A stretch of DNA of 13,117 nt. Source: Candidatus Sulfotelmatobacter sp. (GTDB taxonomy: Bacteria > Acidobacteriota > Terriglobia > Terriglobales > Acidobacteriaceae). This document shows positions 7,851 through 13,117 of the stretch, piece by piece. The stretch is from NCBI GenBank assembly GCA_030044775.1, contig JASICF010000234.1:1-13117 (forward strand). The letters run 5' to 3'. Position 1 is the first letter of the stretch; every line of letters starts with the position of its first letter. Under the pieces are notes generated by a model. It had not been told where the DNA came from and did not search any database. It was given only the letters and a program-made list of their open reading frames with translations. The position numbers were made by a program, and so were the translations under genes.

Positions 7851-9263
7851 ATGCCAACATCGGCTAAACCGCGAGACAGCCGGATTCCTCCAGCGGCCAG
7901 AAGTGGATCAGGCGGTGCGTGGATTCTGGTCGCCGACGACCAGCAGCACATTCTTGAAGCAACCGAACTGCTGTTAAAGCCGCAAGGCTACCGGGTCGAT
8001 GCAGTGCGCTCTCCCCAGCTCGCGCGCGAAGCTCTGGCTTCAAATTCCTACGATGCGGCCCTGATCGATCTCAACTACACCCGCGACACTACTTCCGGTC
8101 AGGAAGGACTCGACCTGCTTTCCGAGATCGTAGCTTCGGATAGTACGCTACCGGTCATCGTTATGACCGCATGGGGCAACGTTCAGCTGGCGGTAGAAGC
8201 CATGCGCCGGGGAGCTCGCGATTTTATTCAAAAGCCGTGGGAAAACGAGCGTCTGCTTTCCATTCTGCACACGCAGGTCGAGTTGCACCGCGCCTTGCAG
8301 CAAGCCGAACGGCTGGCGGCGGAGAACCGCGTGTTAAGCACCGACGGGCGGCCGGAGTTTATTGCAACCGCTCCGTCGATGGCCACGCTGCTCGAAACCA
8401 TGACGCGCATAGCCCCGTCTGACGCCAATGTTCTGATCACCGGCGAACATGGCACCGGCAAAGAGGTCGTGGCGCGCACGATCCACGCAATTTCATTGCG
8501 GTCTGCTCGTCCTTTCATTGCGGTGAATACTGGCGGGCTCGCCGAAGGGGTATTCGAGAGCGAACTCTTCGGCCATGTGAAAGGCGCGTTTACCGACGCG
8601 CGATCGGACCGCATCGGCCGATTCGAATTAGCGGACGGCGGAACGATTTTTCTGGACGAAATCGGCAATGTTCCCCTGCGGCAACAGGCAAAACTGCTGC
8701 GCGTGATCGAGTCGGGAGAATTGGAGCGGGTCGGGTCATCGCGCGGCCGCCGCGTGGACGTGCGGGTAGTCTCGGCAACCAACGCTGACTTGCCAACCGC
8801 GACGCAAACCGGTCAATTTCGCGAGGATTTGCTGTTCCGGCTCAATACCGTCGAACTGCACTTACCGCCGCTCCGCGAAAGGCGGGAGGATATACCCGTG
8901 CTGGCGATGCACTTTCTCAGCCACTATGCATCGCGCTACCGCCGCCAGATCAAAGGCCTCGATCCGGCCACTCTTCAGTTGCTCACGCGGCATTTATGGC
9001 CGGGCAATGTGCGCGAGCTTGAGCACACGCTGGAGCGCGCGGTGCTGATGTGCCGCACGGAACAAATTCAGCCCGCCGATCTCGGGTTGGAGTCGCCTCG
9101 GCCAGCGGCACAGAACCTCGAAGAATTGAGTCTTGAAGCGGTGGAAAGTATTCTTATTCGCAAAGCACTGCAGCGCTTTCAGGGCAATGTGAGCCAGGCG
9201 GCGGAAGCCCTGGGCTTAAGTCGCGGCGCATTGTACCGGCGGATGGAAAAGTATGGGCTCTAG
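7851..9263 (+). CDS. NtrC-family sigma-54-dependent response regulator
   Basis: A 470-residue activator. Residues 24-145 form a receiver: acidic pair Asp29-Asp30, phospho-acceptor Asp73 (LIDLNY), Thr106 (MTAWG) and Lys128 (QKPW). Residues about 168-400 form an AAA+ domain: Walker A GEHGTGKE (198-205), sigma-54 loop GAFTDA (245-250), Walker B GGTIFLDE (263-270), sensor I SATN (308-311), FREDLLFRLN (323-332) and WPGNVREL (383-390). Residues about 440-468 are a Fis-type helix-turn-helix (GNVSQAAEALGLSRGALYRR). It should bind DNA upstream of sigma-54 promoters and activate them when phosphorylated, presumably by the kinase encoded next. Odd points are Asp for the second Gly of GAFTGA and a loop after Asp73 about five residues longer than usual without the common Pro. 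It begins 3 bp after the channel gene and overlaps the kinase gene by 11 bp, so it probably autoregulates this operon; that promoter lies outside the window. Confidence 0.95.
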   Translation: MPTSAKPRDSRIPPAARSGSGGAWILVADDQQHILEATELLLKPQGYRVDAVRSPQLAREALASNSYDAALIDLNYTRDTTSGQEGLDLLSEIVASDSTLPVIVMTAWGNVQLAVEAMRRGARDFIQKPWENERLLSILHTQVELHRALQQAERLAAENRVLSTDGRPEFIATAPSMATLLETMTRIAPSDANVLITGEHGTGKEVVARTIHAISLRSARPFIAVNTGGLAEGVFESELFGHVKGAFTDARSDRIGRFELADGGTIFLDEIGNVPLRQQAKLLRVIESGELERVGSSRGRRVDVRVVSATNADLPTATQTGQFREDLLFRLNTVELHLPPLRERREDIPVLAMHFLSHYASRYRRQIKGLDPATLQLLTRHLWPGNVRELEHTLERAVLMCRTEQIQPADLGLESPRPAAQNLEELSLEAVESILIRKALQRFQGNVSQAAEALGLSRGALYRRMEKYGL

Positions 9264-10728
9264 CCCACAAGCGACCGGCCTGCGAACTCGCAACTCCCGC
9301 AAATCGAAAAAGCCGCCATTTGAGCGGCGCGTCACGCGTTACTGCGTGCTGCTCGCGATTCCCGGCGTCGTAGTCACTGGTGTGCTTGTCTGGCTTCAGG
9401 CGTGGGCGCTCGAGACGAAGATAGTTTTGCTCGGCGCCGAAGTGTTGCTCTGCCTTCTGATCGGCGCCGCGTTGCACGATTACATCGTGAGGCCGCTGCA
9501 AACCCTGGCCAATGTTGTCGGGGCATTGCGCGAGGAAGATTTCTCGTTCCGCGCGCGTATGGCCGTACCGGAAGATGCGCTGGGAGAACTCTCGCTGGAA
9601 ATCAACGAACTCGCCGACCTGCTTGCGCAGAACCGGACTGGGGCCCTCGAAGCCGCGGCGCTGGTGCAGCGGGTGGTGGAAGAAGTAGAAATTCCGATTT
9701 TTACTTTCGATCCGCTTCAACGGCTGCGTCTTGTGAACTCCGCCGGAGAAAAGCTTCTGCAAAAATCTTCCCAGGACTTGCTGGGGCGAACCGCCACCGA
9801 ACTCGGAGTGCAGGATTTCCTGACCTGCGAGAACGAGACGCTGGTATCGTTCTCTTTTGCCGGCGGGGCGCGCTGGTTTGTCCGCCGCAGCGCGTTTCGC
9901 CGCGAAGGAATTCCTCACACATTGGTCGTCCTCTCGGATGTGAGCCGCGCGCTGCGCGAAGAGGAACGGCGAGCCTGGCAGCGTTTGATTCGAGTGATTG
10001 GCCATGAGCTGAACAACTCGCTTACGCCAATCAAATCCATCGCAGGCAGCCTCCATGCGCGGCTTACTCAAACCACTCTTGGAGCAGAAGAGCGCTGCGA
10101 TTTTGAACGAGGGCTGGAGATCATTGAGAACCGCGCCGCCTCGTTGAACCGCTTTTTGCAAGCCTATCGCCGCCTGGCACAAATGCCCCCGCCGGTAATG
10201 ACCGAATGCGCGATTTCAATGCTGGTAAAACGTGTTTCCGCGGTTGAGAATCGCGTGACTGTAGAAGTGATCCCGGGCCCCGAAGTGGTCCTGGCGGCTG
10301 ATCCCGACCAGCTCGAACAGATGCTGATCAATTTGCTGCGGAACGCGGCCGAGGCGGTGCTTGAAGTCGGGTTGCCGACGCCGGGATCGAATGGATCGGC
10401 CGCGAACGCACGCCAGTCGCGATCGCCAATCACCCTCACCTGGAATATGGAAGAAAAAGATTTGCTTCTCACGATTGAAGACAGCGGCACGGGATTGATG
10501 AATCCAGGCAACGCTTTTGTGCCCTTCTACACCACGAAACCAGAGGGCAGCGGCATCGGACTTATCTTGTCTCGCCAGATTTGCGAGGCACATGGCGGGT
10601 CGCTGGAATTGACCAACAGACCGGACCAGCGGGGCTGTATAGCTCGGATTTTGTTGCCTACGATAACGGGGACGAGCAAGAATCTATCAGTCGAAGGTAA
10701 ATCCCAAGCCGGGCAGCCACAAGTTTAA
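9253..10728 (+). CDS. NtrY-like sensor histidine kinase (HAMP/PAS/HisKA/HATPase)
   Basis: A 491-residue membrane kinase. A basic cytoplasmic N-terminus is followed by two closely spaced helices (about 31-50 and 56-75), a HAMP-like linker (about 76-128, starting HDYIVRPLQTL), and a PAS-like domain (about 137-232, VEIPIFTFDPLQRLRLVN). The dimerisation and phosphorylation helix carries HELNNSLTPIKS with phospho-acceptor His251. The ATP-binding domain has an N box (LINLLRNAAEAVL, 358-370), G1 (IEDSGTGL, 408-415), F box (FVPFYTTKP, 422-430) and G2 (GSGIGL, 432-437). It should phosphorylate the regulator encoded immediately before it. The ATG lies 8 bases before the regulator's stop codon (11-bp overlap), with no strong Shine-Dalgarno, which suggests coupled translation. 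The extracytoplasmic loop is only about five residues, unlike classical NtrY with its large periplasmic domain, so the signal is probably membrane-borne or cytoplasmic. Confidence 0.94.
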   Translation: MGSSPQATGLRTRNSRKSKKPPFERRVTRYCVLLAIPGVVVTGVLVWLQAWALETKIVLLGAEVLLCLLIGAALHDYIVRPLQTLANVVGALREEDFSFRARMAVPEDALGELSLEINELADLLAQNRTGALEAAALVQRVVEEVEIPIFTFDPLQRLRLVNSAGEKLLQKSSQDLLGRTATELGVQDFLTCENETLVSFSFAGGARWFVRRSAFRREGIPHTLVVLSDVSRALREEERRAWQRLIRVIGHELNNSLTPIKSIAGSLHARLTQTTLGAEERCDFERGLEIIENRAASLNRFLQAYRRLAQMPPPVMTECAISMLVKRVSAVENRVTVEVIPGPEVVLAADPDQLEQMLINLLRNAAEAVLEVGLPTPGSNGSAANARQSRSPITLTWNMEEKDLLLTIEDSGTGLMNPGNAFVPFYTTKPEGSGIGLILSRQICEAHGGSLELTNRPDQRGCIARILLPTITGTSKNLSVEGKSQAGQPQV

Positions 10729-10817
10729 TACCGGCCCGATCCGATAAACTTCAAAAGAAGCGAGCAACAAGTCCCCAGGGAGAATTGCGCGACTTACAGA
10801 TCGTCGTAAAGCCGGCT

Positions 10818-10865
10818 GAATCAGGATCGCGCGCGCACATCGAAGTGGGCCGATGCGCCTGATTC
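10818..10865. other. Candidate stem-loop in the convergent intergenic spacer
   Basis: GAATCAGG (10818-10825) and CCTGATTC (10858-10865) are perfect 8-base inverted repeats. Inside them, CATCG (10838-10842) can pair with CGATG (10851-10855) around an 8-nt loop, leaving unpaired GC-rich bulges. The self-complementary octamer AGCCGGCT (10810-10817) abuts the left arm. The structure lies between two convergent genes, where it could end or protect both transcripts. There is no T-run on either strand, so it is not a classic intrinsic terminator. Significance was not computed. Confidence 0.4.
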
Positions 10866-10879
10866 TTACCGCCCGACTC

Positions 10880-12772
10880 TTACCTTCCGGCAGCAAAAGC
10901 CAGCAATACATTTCCTGGCATCGCATTGGTGTAGCCGGCATTCACATAGACCATGCCGCTGACAATGGTTGGGCCGGCGCCATTCAATCCGCCGCCGTGC
11001 GCTTTGACCCCATTCTTCGTCTGGAAGTCTCGCGCTGTGTTGAAGTCCCACAAAACGGTGCCGTCTTGCGCATCGTACGCGCGAAGATGTCCGTCGAGCG
11101 AGCCGACAAAGAGAACATCGGGAATCAGGGTCGGAGGGGCCATCTGCGCCGGGCTGCATCCGACTTGTCCGATACAAGAAGGAATTGGCGGCGGCACGTT
11201 CCAGGCCGGGTTTCCGTTACGCAGGTCGAGAGCGAACAAACCTCCCCCAAGCAGAGGATGGTCGAAGTTGTAATCAGAGACCGCGAAATAAGCCTGCTCT
11301 GCGCTGGCCGCCCCGCCCCATTCGATGCCGCCTAACGGTCCGCCTTTTGCGATCTGCGTTTTCCATAACAGCGCGCCACTTCGGGCAGGGTCGAGAGCAT
11401 ACACAGACCCCGATTTTTGCGCCAGCAGAAGAATATCGCGGCCGTCGGCGCGCGATATCAGCATCGGCGGCGCTCCGAAATCGAAGTCGCCGCCAATTTC
11501 CTGCGGGCAGTTATCTTTCTTCTCGGCGACGCATCCTGCATTCCATAGATCGTTGGGCGTGAATTGCCGCGACCACAATCGCCGGCCGGAATCGAGATCG
11601 AAAGCGATGACGGCATCTGCCGAAGCAGTTGGCGGGCCTGAGTAATTGTTTCCAGTGGCAACATAAAGCACCCGGCGCTTGAGATCGGCCGTAGGTGGCG
11701 ACCAGACGGCCGCGCCCGAAGGCCCGAAATACTGCACGCCCTGCGAACTCTTTCGGGTTGGTTTTGGAATCTCCTCAAGCGTGTAAGCTTTCCAGACCTG
11801 TTTTCCACTGGTGCTGTCGAGCGCAATCACGCTGCCCCGAAATGTGCAGCATGGATAACTCGGATCGGCGGCCGCGCCCTCTTCACCGGAGGAAATGGGA
11901 ACGTACAGCCGGTTGCCAAGTAACAAAGGGGAGCCGGTAATTCTTGCCGCAGGATGAGGATCCGGATGGGTCTTCCAAATCAGGGACCCGTCAGAAACCT
12001 TCACGGCATATATGTATCCGTTGGTATCGCCAAAAAAGGCGGCAGTTCCACGATTCCCGACCGACACTGCGGTCTTCACCGTGTCCGATGCTTTGAAGCG
12101 CCACCACAGGCAACCAGTCGCCGAGTCGATGGCGTACACCGTGCCGTCTTCACTGCCGACGAATAATCTGCCGGCGTAAGAAGTCGGCTGACCGAAAGTG
12201 GCAGCCGCGCCCGGAAACCCGAACGCCCATTTCAATCTCAGATTCTTGACGTCTTCGCGGCTCAGGCCTGCAGCCAGACCCGGCTGAAAACGATTGTTCT
12301 GCGGATTGACTCCCCAACCTGCCCATCCGGGAGGATTCGGGGGCGGATCGGTATCACGCGCGCAGAAACCCGTCATCTCTTCCGCGGTTGAAACCTCCGG
12401 AGCTCCCAGATAATCGGCGATCGCGGTCTTCTGTGCCTTGGTGAGAAACTTCGCCTCCCAACGCATGCGGCCGGTGTCGAGGGTTGCGAAAATGGCGGCC
12501 TTCGACATCTCATGCAAATCCTGCGGAGCCGGCGCGCGCATATCGCTATTGGCGTCATGGCAACCCGCGCATCTCTTGGCAAAAAGGGCGGCACCGTCGG
12601 GTGCAGCAGCCTGCTTGCGCGAACAGGCCTCAAAGGAAATCGCAGAAATGAGAACCGACACAAAAAGGCTGCAAAGCAGGATGCTTCGCCTGCGGGGCGT
12701 CTCCGGGCAGCGCAACTTCGTGTCTTCTTGTTGTGGGGTCTTAAATTGTGGAATCCTAAAGGTCGGCCACAT
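10880..12772 (-). CDS. Exported quinohaemoprotein: cytochrome c domain fused to PQQ beta-propeller (polyvinyl-alcohol dehydrogenase-like)
   Basis: A 630-residue protein. A long basic leader (RRR at 27-29) and hydrophobic segment (about 31-47) indicate export; Cys50 in FEACSRK could be lipidated, but Glu at -2 makes a poor lipobox. Residues about 58-125 are a class I cytochrome c: haem motif CAGCH (68-72) and probable axial Met103 in TGRMRW. Residues about 150-630 are a PQQ-type propeller with seven recognisable blade-closing motifs of the form AxDxxxGxxxW (near 213, 255, 316, 389, 458, 513 and 564). A vicinal pair Cys308-Cys309 (YPCCTFRGSV) resembles the adjacent-cysteine disulphide of quinoprotein dehydrogenases and fits cytochrome-type polyvinyl-alcohol dehydrogenases. 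It probably oxidises a secondary alcohol outside the cytoplasm and passes electrons to its own haem; the substrate is not settled. No PQQ synthesis gene is nearby. A TTG at codon 20 is an alternative start giving a shorter leader. It is convergent with, and apparently unrelated to, the efflux operon. Confidence 0.88.
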   Translation of the reverse strand: MWPTFRIPQFKTPQQEDTKLRCPETPRRRSILLCSLFVSVLISAISFEACSRKQAAAPDGAALFAKRCAGCHDANSDMRAPAPQDLHEMSKAAIFATLDTGRMRWEAKFLTKAQKTAIADYLGAPEVSTAEEMTGFCARDTDPPPNPPGWAGWGVNPQNNRFQPGLAAGLSREDVKNLRLKWAFGFPGAAATFGQPTSYAGRLFVGSEDGTVYAIDSATGCLWWRFKASDTVKTAVSVGNRGTAAFFGDTNGYIYAVKVSDGSLIWKTHPDPHPAARITGSPLLLGNRLYVPISSGEEGAAADPSYPCCTFRGSVIALDSTSGKQVWKAYTLEEIPKPTRKSSQGVQYFGPSGAAVWSPPTADLKRRVLYVATGNNYSGPPTASADAVIAFDLDSGRRLWSRQFTPNDLWNAGCVAEKKDNCPQEIGGDFDFGAPPMLISRADGRDILLLAQKSGSVYALDPARSGALLWKTQIAKGGPLGGIEWGGAASAEQAYFAVSDYNFDHPLLGGGLFALDLRNGNPAWNVPPPIPSCIGQVGCSPAQMAPPTLIPDVLFVGSLDGHLRAYDAQDGTVLWDFNTARDFQTKNGVKAHGGGLNGAGPTIVSGMVYVNAGYTNAMPGNVLLAFAAGR

Positions 12773-13117
12773 GAGTATTCAACTCACTCCATCCGCGCCT
12801 GCGGTTCGCTCGTTATCTTGGATGATTCATGCAACCGAGTTGAATGCATCCGGCGAGTAGAAAATCGTAAAGATTCATCAATGCGAGGCTGCCACGCCAC
12901 TCTCTGGGCCTGCCGCTTCATAATTTATAACGTAGACTCCTTATTCCCAGACCGGGTTTGGCCCTCAACATGAGCGAAGATCGAACAAAATCGAAACAAA
13001 ATGTCATTTGATTCAAAATGAAAGCTTGCTCGCTAAGATGGTTCTTGTAGTCGGGGTTAAGTTCTTATGTAGTCGCTTCTGGTCGTGCCATTAGTCCTGA
13101 GCATGGGTAACCGTGGT
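12773..13117. other. Gene-free region upstream of the quinoprotein
   Basis: About 345 bp with no supportable gene on either strand; open frames here are short and lack recognisable domains. Base composition shifts towards AT in 12920-13050, in contrast to the coding DNA. On the minus strand, TATAAATTA (revcomp of 12922-12930) resembles a -10 element about 150 bp upstream of the quinoprotein start, but I find no matching -35 and no convincing sigma-54 pair (GG-N10-GC). It probably contains the quinoprotein promoter and perhaps the promoter of a gene running right beyond the window. Confidence 0.55.
12981..13001. repeat. Short tandem near-repeat in AT-rich spacer
   Basis: TCGAACAAAA (12981-12990) is followed directly by TCGAAACAAAA (12991-13001), the same unit with one extra A. 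Just downstream, CATTT (13005-13009) and AAATG (13016-13020) form a small dyad around six bases. This could be an operator, but the elements are short and may be chance. Confidence 0.4.

Noticed and set aside
9154..10182. 342-residue minus-strand open frame
   Set aside because: It is antisense to the kinase gene, whose domains are clearly recognisable on the plus strand; no motif supports the antisense product.
10687..10941. 84-residue minus-strand frame ending in a hydrophobic, strand-like tail (VYRIGPVLNLWLPGLGFTFD)
   Set aside because: The tail looked like an outer-membrane C-terminus, but the frame overlaps both flanking genes, has no ribosome binding site and matches no family I recognise.
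12512..12973. 153-residue plus-strand frame
   Set aside because: Most of it is antisense to the cytochrome c domain and leader of the quinoprotein; the remainder is low in coding character.
13072..13117. Hydrophobic open frame (SLLVVPLVLSMGNRG) at the right edge, resembling a signal peptide
   Set aside because: The nearest upstream ATG is followed at once by TAG, the only starts would be GTG or CTG without a ribosome binding site, and too few codons are visible.

Overview
The window looks like chromosomal DNA of an Acidobacteriota member, most likely a Terriglobia-type soil lineage. The main reason is a set of large duplicated MacB/FtsX-type permeases with the architecture of the 'Acidobacterial duplicated orphan permease' (ADOP) family, each ending in a near-identical DPM(V/M)ALRYE tail. 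Fairly high GC, a glycine-rich TolC-type protein and a quinoprotein with a cytochrome domain fit this. The assignment comes from recalled family traits; no database search was run.

Positions 1-10728 read as one plus-strand transcription unit. It holds the 3' end of one ADOP permease (1-166), two complete ADOP permeases (207-2678 and 2696-5176), a LolD/MacB-type ABC ATPase (5233-5937), a TolC-type outer-membrane channel (5934-7847), an NtrC-type sigma-54 response regulator (7851-9263) and an NtrY-like histidine kinase (9253-10728). Gaps are 40, 17, 56 and 3 bp, and two junctions overlap (4 and 11 bp), so co-transcription and partial translational coupling are likely. The probable machine is an inner-membrane mechanotransmission-type ABC system coupled to an outer-membrane channel and run by its own two-component pair. 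No periplasmic adaptor (MacA/HlyD type) is visible. It may lie upstream of position 1, where the promoter of the unit must also be.

The regulator carries two departures from textbook NtrC: GAFTDA instead of GAFTGA in the sigma-54-contacting loop, and an extended loop after the phospho-acceptor Asp. The ATPase has His where the D-loop Asp is usual and Leu after LSGGQQQ. These are the most interesting details. They probably mark a co-inherited subfamily rather than decay, because every other catalytic motif is intact.

A 151-bp convergent spacer (10729-10879) with an imperfect stem-loop separates this unit from a minus-strand gene (10880-12772). That gene encodes an exported quinohaemoprotein: an N-terminal cytochrome c domain (CAGCH) fused to a PQQ-type beta-propeller with a vicinal Cys pair, resembling cytochrome-type polyvinyl-alcohol dehydrogenases. 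The last 345 bp (12773-13117) hold no supportable gene. They are partly AT-rich and contain a short direct repeat, and probably carry the quinoprotein promoter. I see no RNA genes, insertion sequences, CRISPR arrays or phage genes. I did not find a wholly new system; the window is an unusually complete and slightly divergent version of a recognisable efflux-plus-regulation module.
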